A stretch of DNA of 42,176 nucleotides from Oscillospiraceae bacterium (GCA_017506735.1 JAFVMW010000030.1:1-42176), one strand, 5' to 3'. Positions 23,621-31,023 are shown, counted from the stretch's first letter. A program made the numbers and translations. Notes: generated by a model not told the origin, from the letters alone.

Positions 23621-24129
23621 TAGGTTGTTTCCTCCTTTTTATCCTTCTTCTGTACCAGATCGGGCAGGAATGCCGCCGCAAACAGGACGGCCACTACACC
23701 GATGGCTACATACATTCCGGGGGGATGCTGGATGTAATCCGATACATAGCCCAGCAAAGGGATACTGAACTGAGGCACACCGATCAAATTGTTGAAGTGA
23801 ACCGGAGCGGCGTCCGCGGTTTCATTGGCATCGCCCTTGGTGTAGAAATGCCGGCTCTCCGAGTCGATGGCAATCACCCGGTGGGTTGCCACAACCAGAT
23901 CCTCGTTCAGTACAAAGGTAATGGGATCACCGACCTTCACTGCGTCAGGGTCCACAGCCTTCACATACAGCAGATCGCCCACAGAGTAGGTCGGCTCCAT
24001 ACTGCCGGAAATCACATTGTACACCTGGTAGCCCATGAGTCTGGAGCCCATCAGCAAAATGGCAAACACCACCAGCAGACACACCAGTGTGCTGGTGATC
24101 ATATCCCAGATTTTTGCAAACCGTTTCAT
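23620..24129 (-). CDS. sipW: SipW-like signal peptidase I
   Basis: A 169-residue membrane peptidase of the ER-type (Ser-His) class used for TasA/CalY-like substrates. It has an N-terminal membrane helix (about 10-30), catalytic Ser43 in ISGSMEPT, His83 in VVATHRVI, the conserved KGDAN segment near D100, and a C-terminal membrane helix (about 140-160). The true start is the ATG at 24129 with GGAGG nearby; the open frame continues to 24282 without support. It overlaps the next subunit gene by one base and follows a hairpin module. It is the more canonical of the two peptidases here. Confidence 0.92.
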   Translation of the reverse strand: MKRFAKIWDMITSTLVCLLVVFAILLMGSRLMGYQVYNVISGSMEPTYSVGDLLYVKAVDPDAVKVGDPITFVLNEDLVVATHRVIAIDSESRHFYTKGDANETADAAPVHFNNLIGVPQFSIPLLGYVSDYIQHPPGMYVAIGVVAVLFAAAFLPDLVQKKDKKEETT

Positions 24130-24196
24130 TTGTCTTCCTCCTTTCCGCGCCATACAGTTTCTGTAAAACTGCGGATACCGGCGCTGGTTTTCGGCC

Positions 24197-24261
24197 ATCA
24201 AAAAACACCGTGCAGCGTGGGTGTTCTTTGATCGCCGCCCACCCTCCCGGAGGAGGGTGGG
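24197..24261 (-). promoter_or_regulatory. Two-hairpin intergenic module
   Basis: CCCACCCTCC (24238-24247) pairs with GGAGGGTGGG (24252-24261). ATCAAAAAACACC (24197-24209) pairs with GGTGTTCTTTGAT (24220-24232) with one mismatch, and on the minus strand gives a terminator-like GGTGTTTTTT. Same order and linker (CGCCGCC) as the module at 12831-12932. It could attenuate read-through from the 622-aa gene into sipW. Confidence 0.65.
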
Positions 24262-24278
24262 ATGGTTTTGTGTAAAGA

Positions 24279-26147
24279 TCAAGCCTCGGGAGCAGGGGCC
24301 GCCGGAGTTTCCTCGGGCCAGACCACCTTTTCACCGTTTACAAGAATGGTGCAGGCGCGGAGCTTGTTAAAGTCCGCATCATCACCGGGATACTTGAACA
24401 GGGCGATGAAATTATCCGCAGTCACCATTTCGTCGCCGTAGGTACAGTTGTTGAAGATCACCTTGGAATCAGCAGCCACAGTATCGGCGGCACACAGGTC
24501 GAACTCCTCAAAATGGCAGTCCGTATAGGTAGTGTTTCCGTAGATGACCTGATAACCGAGATCGGAATTTCCCGTGCCCAGAGTGCAGTCGATAAACTCG
24601 AAGCTTGCGATATTGCTGAAGCTGCACCAACCGTAGATTTCGGAATCCCGAACCACAACCTTGCCCTTACCGTCGCCATTGCCGTTGATAGCATACTGGA
24701 CATAGTCGATGACCACATTGGAAATCATCAGATCACCGGACAGGGTATAATCACCACTGCTTCCGGAGCCAATGGCCCGGGTGCTGTCGGGATTGCCCAG
24801 AATGGTCAGATTCTTCACCGTGCCACGGGAAGTGGTGATAGCGCAGTCATAGATGCCGGTGATCAGGGTAGCATCCAGAACCTTGCCGTTGCCGTTCAGG
24901 CTGCCGCCGTTCATTACCATCATGGCATCAGGAGCGATGTTATCCATCATCAGCACTGTTCTGCCTTCTTCCAGAGCGTCCTCCAGATCCATTCTGGTGC
25001 TGACGTATTCCGTTCCGTAAGTAACATCAAACTGGCTGAATCCGGTTGTCTCGAAGGTCAGCAGACCAGTATCCGGGTCATAAGTAAAGTTCTGCACAGG
25101 CTGGCCTTCATGGTACAGATCCACGCTGGTCAGACCCCGGGCAATGTTCAGGGATACCGCAATGGGGGCCGTATTCTCCTCAGCAATGCCGGCAACATCC
25201 AGCTCCAAAGACAGGACGCTCTTGCCTGCGGCCACAGTGAATGCAGGCTGCTCCACTTCCTTCAGTGTCAAGGTCAGCTGCTCGGTTCCCTCCACCAGGG
25301 CAACCTCCGCAGGAACTACCACATTCACAGCGGAAATGCTGGTACCGGCAGCCTCTGCCGTCAAGGTGCAGCCATTTTCTGCATCCCAGGGAGTCTTTAC
25401 AATCAGCTCAGTAGGCGTTGCGTCATAGCCGGAACCGAAGGCATCCGTGCCGCCGGCGATCTGGCTGGCCACCAGAGTAATGGTAATGTTATCCAGCACC
25501 TCACCCTGGAGGCTGGTCTGACCTTCACCGGAGGGAATCTCACCGGCAAAGCTCTTTTCCAGATGGAGGGCAATCATATGGAAGGCTTGTCCGTCCTTCT
25601 CATGAATCTCTCCCCGGAACAGGGGCAGCTTTTCATTGATTACTTCATACAGCGTACCGACCCGTACCCATTCGCCGCTGACGGTCATCAGCTCGTAATT
25701 GGCAGGCAGGGTATCGGTGTCCGTGCCGGAGTAGGCCCATACTGTCACAGCCTGGGCGATGGCATCGTTCACCGGCTTGGCGGCCTCATCCGTTTCATCG
25801 GGCATAGAGATGGTCATGTGATAACCAAATTCCAGCTCGCCGGTGTTCACTACCTTGAATTTCTCCACAGCGGTATATCCGGGTTCCCATTTGACCTCCG
25901 GATCCAAAACCTTATACTCAGGCGTAACCTTAGCATATTCTCCGGTCACTTCACCGTTGCGGAAGGATGCGTGGTACAGCTCTACATCCAGGGTGCCCAC
26001 CACAATCTGGTTCAGAGGACTCTGGGCAGTGCTGGTGAACCACGCCATGGTTGTTCCGAAAAACATGGACACGCACAGCATCAGCGACAGCAGGCTGGTC
26101 AGATAAGTCTGCAGCAGGGCGTTTTTCTGCCCGTTTTGTTTCTTCAT
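24279..26147 (-). CDS. TasA-like surface protein with C-terminal beta-helix, 622 aa
   Basis: A secreted protein with a signal ending MFFGTTMAWFTSTAQSPLNQIVVGTLDVELYH (AWF at 35-37). The TasA-like region (about 40-260) shares WEPGYTAVEKFKVVNTGELEF and the DAFGSGYDATP segment with the larger proteins. Residues about 265-385 form one or two beta-sandwich repeats (VVPAEVALVEGTEQLTLTLKE), also present in the giant proteins. Residues about 385-590 look like a short right-handed beta-helix (GSLNGNGKVLDATLITGIYDC), a fold often used for glycan binding or lysis; no catalytic residues are assigned. A Pro/Ala-rich tail ends the protein. It lies 15 nt downstream of the first signal peptidase gene. Confidence 0.85.
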   Translation of the reverse strand: MKKQNGQKNALLQTYLTSLLSLMLCVSMFFGTTMAWFTSTAQSPLNQIVVGTLDVELYHASFRNGEVTGEYAKVTPEYKVLDPEVKWEPGYTAVEKFKVVNTGELEFGYHMTISMPDETDEAAKPVNDAIAQAVTVWAYSGTDTDTLPANYELMTVSGEWVRVGTLYEVINEKLPLFRGEIHEKDGQAFHMIALHLEKSFAGEIPSGEGQTSLQGEVLDNITITLVASQIAGGTDAFGSGYDATPTELIVKTPWDAENGCTLTAEAAGTSISAVNVVVPAEVALVEGTEQLTLTLKEVEQPAFTVAAGKSVLSLELDVAGIAEENTAPIAVSLNIARGLTSVDLYHEGQPVQNFTYDPDTGLLTFETTGFSQFDVTYGTEYVSTRMDLEDALEEGRTVLMMDNIAPDAMMVMNGGSLNGNGKVLDATLITGIYDCAITTSRGTVKNLTILGNPDSTRAIGSGSSGDYTLSGDLMISNVVIDYVQYAINGNGDGKGKVVVRDSEIYGWCSFSNIASFEFIDCTLGTGNSDLGYQVIYGNTTYTDCHFEEFDLCAADTVAADSKVIFNNCTYGDEMVTADNFIALFKYPGDDADFNKLRACTILVNGEKVVWPEETPAAPAPEA

Positions 26148-26162
26148 GGCGATTCCCTCCCG

Positions 26163-26948
26163 TCAGGAATTGTTGGTTTCGGTTTTCTTGTTTTCCGCCA
26201 CCTGGGCCCGGAGAGCCTCCAGCTCTGCCATCATAGCAGCTACATCCGGCTGCTCCGGCTGGGGCTGAGGCGGTGCCTGGGTTGTCTGAGCAGCCATCTG
26301 ATCCTTAATGGCCAGCAGCTGCTGCATCATTTCCTCGGACTGTTTGCGCTGGGCCTCAATGGCATCCTTCTCCGCCTGGAGTTCTGCCATCTGCTCGGCC
26401 TTATAGCGGCGGAAGTTCTTTACACAGTTCAGACCCTGGTTCAGAATCAGCATCAGGAAGGGCAGCAGAATGCAGACGATATATCCCTGGGTGGTTCGCA
26501 GGAACATAAAGAACGAGCCTACCTTGGGCAGTGCGAATGCATACTTGCCCTGAATGAAAGGATAAGTTACCACCCGGGCATCGTCGGTATCCGTAGTGGT
26601 ACCGTAGGTAATGAAACCGGGATTTCCGTGGGAGTCGGTGGTCAGCCGACGGATCTTATGGGTGATGGTCTGACCGTAGCTCTCCGTTTCCTGAGAGGTG
26701 AAAGCAATGATATCGCCAGGCTGCAGGGTTCTGGGATCTGTTTCCTTTACCAGGATCAAGTCACCGGCATCGAAGTCGGTGGCGCTCATGGAGTCAGACA
26801 GAACGATATACGCCTTGTAGCCAAAAATATTCCGATCATTCCGGTTAAACGTGTTAACAGAAACCACTGTAAACACCATCATCGCAACTGCTACGATCAC
26901 AAGCATCCACACCAAGATTGTGGACAAGATTTCCCATACTTTTTTCAT
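26163..26948 (-). CDS. Divergent SipW-like signal peptidase with coiled-coil tail
   Basis: A 261-residue membrane peptidase. After a membrane helix (about 8-32) come likely catalytic Ser53 in VLSDSMSATDF (SDS where most have SGS), His97 in TITHKIR, and a second helix (about 148-170). Unlike typical SipW proteins it continues with a cytoplasmic coiled coil (about 178-215, KAEQMAELQAEKDAIEAQ) and a Gln/Pro-rich tail. The start at 26948 has AGGAG 7 nt upstream; the in-frame Met two codons earlier sits too close to it, and the frame to 27047 is unsupported. It is the first gene of the fibre locus, 100 bp from the invertible segment, so it would be the first gene read when the promoter is flipped. 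Confidence 0.87.
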   Translation of the reverse strand: MKKVWEILSTILVWMLVIVAVAMMVFTVVSVNTFNRNDRNIFGYKAYIVLSDSMSATDFDAGDLILVKETDPRTLQPGDIIAFTSQETESYGQTITHKIRRLTTDSHGNPGFITYGTTTDTDDARVVTYPFIQGKYAFALPKVGSFFMFLRTTQGYIVCILLPFLMLILNQGLNCVKNFRRYKAEQMAELQAEKDAIEAQRKQSEEMMQQLLAIKDQMAAQTTQAPPQPQPEQPDVAAMMAELEALRAQVAENKKTETNNS

Positions 26949-27047
26949 TGACATACTCCTCTGTGCTTTTCTTCCGCACCGCTGGAAGCCCACCTTTGCC
27001 GCCGGACTCGCTCCAGCCCGAAAGGCAGTCTCCTTCTGGTATTGCAC

Positions 27048-27073
27048 TCCACATAATACGCATTATGTGGAAC
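27048..27073 (+). repeat. Left inverted repeat of the invertible segment
   Basis: 26 bp. Half-sites TCCACATAAT and ATTATGTGGA are separated by an asymmetric ACGC centre. Its exact reverse complement is found at 27285-27310. Each repeat is therefore itself a near-palindrome, as expected for a tyrosine-recombinase core site with two binding arms. Confidence 0.93.
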
Positions 27074-27222
27074 AAATTGATGAACAACCGATTGCGCAGC
27101 TTCCGATACAAAAAAGACAGCACGAACTTACTCCCCCTTCGCCTGAGTCACGGAGGGGAAGCAGCGCGTACTGTTTTGTTTTGAAAAACGCAAAAAAGCT
27201 GGCAAAAATCCTGAATAATCCC

Positions 27223-27251
27223 TTGATTTTCCCTATGAATGGAGCTATACT
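27223..27251 (+). promoter_or_regulatory. Strong promoter inside the invertible segment, pointing away from the fibre locus
   Basis: TTGATT (27223-27228), exactly 17 bp, TATACT (27246-27251). Three A-tracts upstream (27184, 27192, 27204) spaced about 8-12 bp apart may act as an UP element. As assembled it would transcribe antisense across the recombinase gene. Confidence 0.8.
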
Positions 27252-27284
27252 TTAGTTAGTGTATAAAAGGGATGTTGCACCCTG

Positions 27285-27310
27285 GTTCCACATAATGCGT
27301 ATTATGTGGA
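27285..27310 (-). repeat. Right inverted repeat, overlapping the recombinase stop codon
   Basis: Reverse complement of 27048-27073, perfect over 26 bp, with centre GCGT. The TAA stop of the recombinase gene (27304-27302) and its last two codons lie in the outer half-site, which is unchanged by inversion, so the protein stays intact in both states. Confidence 0.93.
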
Positions 27311-28183
27311 ACTATGAACATTTTTTGAACGTTTGCCATTTCCTGTTATTACCAAATTCAGACGTTCCAGCTGTTTTCGGTGTTCAACACCGGTACCGAT
27401 AATATAGATTCGGGTCGTTTCAATGCTGCTGTGTCCCAGAACATCGGCCAAGCGGGCGATGTCCCGATCCAGTGCATAGAAGCTCCGCGCAAATAGCTTT
27501 CGCAGATTATGGGGAAATACCTTCCGGGGATCTACCCGGGCCTTGACGCAGAGCTTTTTCATGCTTGCCCACAGATAGCTCCGATCCAAGGCCCGTCCGG
27601 TGCGGGTAACGAACAGCATCCCCCTTCTGATCCGGTGCCTTTTCCCATAGTCAAGCAGCTTCCGGCGCAGGGATGTGGGGATCAGTATGGTTCGGATCTT
27701 ATTTTTGCACCGGACGGTAACCTGCCCTGCGCGAACCGCTTCCACGGTGAAGAACCGCAGCTCGGAGATCCGTATGCCGGTGGAACAGATCGTCTGCAAT
27801 GCCAGACACAGCCTGGGCTGATCCTGCGAGGCATTCACCAGACGAAGGTATTCCTCCCGGGTCAATTCACATTCTACTGACCGGAACATCTGCCTCTGGC
27901 AGCGAAGCGCCTTTACCCGGCATTCCGGGTAGCCCAAAAAAGTCAGCAGACTGTTCACTGCCGCCAGCATGGAATTGACAGACCTCGGCGCATACCCTCT
28001 GTCTACCAGTCGCTGCTTATAACGGGTGGTCAGCTCCCTGCTTATGGACTCCGCCCCGACAAAGCTGAGGAATACTCTCGCATCCCTCATATATTTTTCG
28101 ACAGTGACCGGGCTTTTTTCCTCCCTGATCAGATAGGTCCGAAAAGCAACCAGCCTATTATCCTCCGGCAACAATTTATTCAT
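27302..28183 (-). CDS. XerC/D-like tyrosine recombinase, candidate inversion switch enzyme
   Basis: A 293-residue tyrosine recombinase. An N-terminal SAM-like core-binding domain (about 8-95, SPVTVEKYMRDARVFLSF) is followed by the catalytic domain with Arg138 (TGIRISEL), Lys162 (CKNKIRTI), His225 and Arg228 (PHNLRK), His251 (LGHSS) and nucleophile Tyr260 (TTRIYI), so all six active-site residues are present. GGGAGG lies 7 nt upstream of the ATG. Its 3' end runs into the right inverted repeat. There is no phage or transposon gene around it, so a dedicated DNA-inversion enzyme for the adjacent segment is the simplest reading. The general XerC/D role is unlikely given the linked target sites. 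Confidence 0.9.
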   Translation of the reverse strand: MNKLLPEDNRLVAFRTYLIREEKSPVTVEKYMRDARVFLSFVGAESISRELTTRYKQRLVDRGYAPRSVNSMLAAVNSLLTFLGYPECRVKALRCQRQMFRSVECELTREEYLRLVNASQDQPRLCLALQTICSTGIRISELRFFTVEAVRAGQVTVRCKNKIRTILIPTSLRRKLLDYGKRHRIRRGMLFVTRTGRALDRSYLWASMKKLCVKARVDPRKVFPHNLRKLFARSFYALDRDIARLADVLGHSSIETTRIYIIGTGVEHRKQLERLNLVITGNGKRSKNVHSST

Positions 28184-28295
28184 AGCGTATCCTCCCAGTT
28201 TTTTCTTCAGTATACTCCAGAACCCACCCCCATTCCAGAAGTTTAGTGGTGATACCGATTATTAATGAAAAACCTGAATAAACCGCACTGCAAAA

Positions 28296-28332
28296 GGCCG
28301 AAGACGGAGGGCTGTCGCCACCGTCTTCGGCC
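28296..28332. terminator. Bidirectional stem-loop upstream of the recombinase gene
   Basis: GGCCGAAGACGG (28296-28307) pairs with CCGTCTTCGGCC (28321-28332), flanked by AAAA on the left and GTTT on the right. The 28184-28472 gap has no gene: it holds this hairpin, the next terminator and presumably the recombinase promoter. It would stop antisense transcripts from the invertible promoter. Confidence 0.65.
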
Positions 28333-28405
28333 GTTTCTGACGTATTTTTATCCTCAACAAGTCATTGAAGCTATTATTCAATCCTCAGCATGAAAGCTGT
28401 CCAAT

Positions 28406-28441
28406 GAAAAAGCAGGGTGTGTCCCAAACCGGGACACACCC
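28406..28441 (-). terminator. Intrinsic terminator of the spore-protein gene
   Basis: GGGTGTGTCCC (28415-28425) pairs with GGGACACACCC (28431-28441). On the minus strand TGC and a five-T run follow. It lies about 30 nt after the stop codon. Confidence 0.85.
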
Positions 28442-28472
28442 TTGGCGCAGTCAAAACCCGCCGGTCAGAATC

Positions 28473-28697
28473 TTACTTCAGACCCTGCTCGTAGGCTTCA
28501 ACCATCTTCTTGACCATCTGGCCGCCGATGGAGCCGGCTTCGCGGCTGGTCAGGTCGCCGTTGTAGCCGTTCTTCAGGTTCACGCCAACCTCGTTGGCAG
28601 CCTGCATCTTGAACTGGTTCATACCCTCGCGGGCCTCGGGAACGTTGATGCGGTTGCTGGAAGAATTGCTGGAGTTGTTGTTGGTGTTGTTGTTCAT
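28473..28697 (-). CDS. Alpha/beta-type small acid-soluble spore protein
   Basis: A 74-residue DNA-coating protein of endospores, which saturates spore DNA and protects it from damage until degraded by the GPR protease at germination. After an Asn/Ser-rich start, residues about 20-74 carry the family core: AREGMNQFKMQAANEVGVNL (with the NEVGV protease-site region) and NGDLTSREAGSIGGQMVKKMV. AAGGAG lies 9 nt upstream of the ATG. This is the best evidence in the window that the organism forms endospores. No sporulation-sigma promoter could be assigned with confidence. Confidence 0.95.
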   Translation of the reverse strand: MNNNTNNNSSNSSSNRINVPEAREGMNQFKMQAANEVGVNLKNGYNGDLTSREAGSIGGQMVKKMVEAYEQGLK

Positions 28698-28717
28698 AAC
28701 GGTTCTCTCCTTTTTCT

Positions 28718-28743
28718 TTCGGGAAGCTCCGCCGCTTCCCGAA
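28718..28743 (-). other. Stem-loop in the spore-protein mRNA leader
   Basis: TTCGGGAAGC (28718-28727) pairs perfectly with GCTTCCCGAA (28734-28743). In the minus-strand transcript it ends a few nt before the AAGGAG ribosome site. A 5' stabilising hairpin is plausible. Confidence 0.5.
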
Positions 28744-28914
28744 GGTCACGGCTCGCTTTCCGTAGTCCTATCTTTTCCCGAATGGAACCGGATATGAATG
28801 GAGATTGCCGGAAATACTGGTATTTTTTTGACACTGCTTCAGCAAATCCTGTGCATTTTTTGGGCTATATGTAATTCGGGCTTTTTCAAACAGCTTCTCC
28901 GTCAGATCGAACGT

Positions 28915-29202
28915 TCACCCAGTCAGCAGGGCCGTCAGGGCCTGCTTCAGCACCTCCACGAAGAATTCCAGCGCCATCAGGACACAGTCAAGCATCAGCC
29001 GCAGCACCGCGGCGCACCAGGCACGGGCTTCCTCGCTGCACAGCAGCCGGACCAGAGGCTTGACAATGTTCTCCTCGAGCTCAGACGCAAGGAGCGCCCC
29101 GGAGTCTGCCTGGCCCTGGGCCAGATCGGGGGACAGCACCGCCGACAGCAATGCCAGGATCAGAATCCACCGGATGATCCAGCCAAAAATTGAAGTTCTC
29201 AT
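28915..29202 (-). CDS. Small secreted or membrane protein of unknown function
   Basis: A 95-residue protein, not recognised. The N-terminus (MRTSIFGWIIRWILILALLSAVLSPDLAQG) is a signal peptide or membrane helix with a possible cleavage after AQG. The rest is amphipathic and leucine-rich with three Cys (LLCSEEARAWCAAVLRLMLDC). The ATG at 29202 is preferred because AAAGGGTG precedes it; the longer frame to 29286 has no ribosome site. It lies upstream of the spore-protein gene on the same strand, and a sporulation role is only a guess by neighbourhood. Confidence 0.6.
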   Translation of the reverse strand: MRTSIFGWIIRWILILALLSAVLSPDLAQGQADSGALLASELEENIVKPLVRLLCSEEARAWCAAVLRLMLDCVLMALEFFVEVLKQALTALLTG

Positions 29203-29384
29203 TACGCTCACCCTTTCTGCGTCTGATTTTTGTCTCTGCTCAAATACTTGTCCGTATTCCGTTTCCGCCAACGGGTTTCGGAACAAACAATTCTTAATTG
29301 TACTTTAACACGATAATAGAGCTAAACAATCTGCTGGATAAAAATAATAATCTTATATAATTTGCTAATCTTGCTAATCATTCG

Positions 29385-29413
29385 TTGACAGGCCCCTTTT
29401 CAGTCGGTATACT
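29385..29413 (+). promoter_or_regulatory. Consensus promoter of the 492-aa protein gene
   Basis: TTGACA (29385-29390), 17 bp, TATACT (29408-29413), about 30 bp before the ATG. Confidence 0.85.
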
Positions 29414-29443
29414 GAAAGAAAACAGCCTTCGGGAGGGGATAAT

Positions 29444-30922
29444 ATGGGTTCTGATATCACATTGCGCCACATCAAGGAGAACTGGAATCCTGCCACGGAC
29501 AAGCGGGATAACCGGGCCTTTCTGCTGAGCATTCTGCCGGACTGCTATTGCGGTGCCGTATGCCAGAACAGCAGGTATGTTCTGGACCCGGACAGCCGCC
29601 ACTCCATGGGCAATTCCACCGTCCAGGGACTGATGCGCGGAAACCGGATGTCCAGAACCAGCACCTCACCCTGTCCCGGCTTTACGTCCCATTTCATCCA
29701 GGGTCTGAGCGCCAATCCCAAACTGGATTTCCGTAACAGTCCGGAGGGCCGGGAAGCGGAGCGCTACGACCATTTCCGGGACAATATGTTCCACAAAATC
29801 TTCACCGCCGTCCATTCCATGGGCACCCCCAGCTCCCTGGATCACGGAATGTTCACCAGCAATGATTTCTCCTACTTCCTGCCGGACACCCCGGAGGAGG
29901 TCATGGCCGAATTCGCCAGAGCGGAGCAGGCCATCCGTACCCTCTTCGAAACCCCCACCACCGTCAGCATCAGCTACGCGGTCTTTTTATTGATCGTATG
30001 CGCCATTGTGCAGGACCGGATCAGTGAGGTTTCCTTCCTGTATCATCCTGACAGCCTGGAACAGGTATACCGGTACGAGCATGGGGAGAAGCTCATTGAT
30101 ATCCCCAGCGCCAGACACAGACCCTTCTACGATCCCTACTACTTCGATCATACCTACCATGTGTACAAGTACCGGGAGCCCCACCGGGAGCTTTGGGACG
30201 AAGGCACTCTGCGCCTGGAGCGTCTGGACAGCGGCAGACCCCTGGCAACGCTGCGGTTTCGGGGTGCCATCATCTCGCCGGTTTCCGGAATGTCCGCCCA
30301 TGAACGGTGCTATACCGGAACTCCCATGTACTCCCCGAAGGATGAGATGATCTACATTGCCATGGCCGACGAGCTGGGCTCCTTTGCCATGGTGACCATC
30401 CCCTATCAGGTCTTTCATTACGCGCCCATGTATTTCAGAAGCGGCTTCGTCCTGGAGGGCAAGCCCACCCTTCAGGTTCCCAAGGTTCAGAAAATCGCCA
30501 TTACCGCCAAGCCGGTCCCTCCGGAGGATCTCCCCTATGTCAAGGGCCTTCTGAAGCTTGATTACGGTCAGCTCTATCTGTCTGACCGGCAGCTGGAGGA
30601 ATTCAAGGCCACCTTCGCCCATTACCACTGGATGCCGGATTTTCTGGAGAACTATGAGCCCCTGTTCCAGGCCCATCGGAAGGGCTCGGGACTGTACCAT
30701 TTCAATGACGAAGAAATTCTGTCCTGCTCCATGAGCAGACTTGAGTACAGCGACCGGATCCGGCTCCTGCTGGCGCTGAAATCCATAGACGCGCCCAACA
30801 AACGGGAGCTGTACAAGTACATTCTGTGCGAAGACCCTGCCGGCACCCACGATATCTTCAAATACGGCTCCGATACGGACGAGGATTTCCCCCTGCCGCC
30901 GGAGCATTGCCGGATTTTCTGA
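29444..30922 (+). CDS. Conserved-looking cytoplasmic protein of unknown function, 492 aa
   Basis: I do not recognise this protein. It has no signal peptide, and one hydrophobic stretch near residues 172-190 (SISYAVFLLIVCAIVQDRI) is probably buried. The sequence is rich in His, Tyr and Arg, with clusters such as FYDPYYFDHTYHVYKYREPH (about 227-246) and HYHWMPDFLENYEPLF (about 391-406). Coding quality is good: GGGAGGGG precedes the ATG, there is a near-perfect promoter, and codon use matches its neighbours. It appears monocistronic, ending before a weak GCCCTG/CAGGGC hairpin with TTT near 30939-30958. No function is proposed. Confidence 0.75.
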   Translation: MGSDITLRHIKENWNPATDKRDNRAFLLSILPDCYCGAVCQNSRYVLDPDSRHSMGNSTVQGLMRGNRMSRTSTSPCPGFTSHFIQGLSANPKLDFRNSPEGREAERYDHFRDNMFHKIFTAVHSMGTPSSLDHGMFTSNDFSYFLPDTPEEVMAEFARAEQAIRTLFETPTTVSISYAVFLLIVCAIVQDRISEVSFLYHPDSLEQVYRYEHGEKLIDIPSARHRPFYDPYYFDHTYHVYKYREPHRELWDEGTLRLERLDSGRPLATLRFRGAIISPVSGMSAHERCYTGTPMYSPKDEMIYIAMADELGSFAMVTIPYQVFHYAPMYFRSGFVLEGKPTLQVPKVQKIAITAKPVPPEDLPYVKGLLKLDYGQLYLSDRQLEEFKATFAHYHWMPDFLENYEPLFQAHRKGSGLYHFNDEEILSCSMSRLEYSDRIRLLLALKSIDAPNKRELYKYILCEDPAGTHDIFKYGSDTDEDFPLPPEHCRIF

Positions 30923-30964
30923 TGGCGAAACGACCTGGCCCTGTGACGTATCAGGGCTTTCCGG

Positions 30965-30993
30965 TTGCGCGTCAGGCGCTTCCGTGGTAAACT
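30965..30993 (+). promoter_or_regulatory. Promoter of glpK
   Basis: TTGCGC (30965-30970), 17 bp, TAAACT (30988-30993), 30 bp before the ATG. The -35 match is moderate. Confidence 0.5.
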
Positions 30994-31023
30994 GAAAAGA
31001 AAACAGCTCAGGAGGGCTTGTCT

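Larger units (their letters stand above)
27048..27310. mobile_element. Candidate invertible promoter segment (phase switch)
   Basis: A 263-bp non-coding segment bounded by 26-bp inverted repeats and bordered by a tyrosine recombinase gene. The 4-bp centres (ACGC left, GCGT right) are in opposite orientation, the arrangement that makes site-specific recombination give inversion and not excision. Inside lies one strong promoter, directed rightward and away from the fibre locus. Reflected about the midpoint, its -10 would fall at 27112-27107 on the minus strand, giving an mRNA start near 27100 and a leader of about 150 nt before the first signal peptidase ATG. No consensus-like leftward promoter was found in this orientation. 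This is the same layout as known promoter invertons of gut bacteria; inversion itself is not shown. Confidence 0.82.

Noticed and set aside
24513-26951. 812-aa plus-strand open frame.
   Set aside because: Antisense to the 622-aa TasA-like gene and the first signal peptidase gene, which have signals, motifs and ribosome sites.
26949-27310. A leftward promoter driving the fibre locus in the present orientation.
   Set aside because: No TTGACA/TATAAT-like pair with 16-18 bp spacing was found on the minus strand; only isolated AT-rich hexamers such as TATTAT in the repeat arm.
27302-28183. Recombinase as part of a prophage or integrative element.
   Set aside because: No other phage, conjugation or excision gene lies nearby, while matched inverted sites flank a promoter directly next to it.
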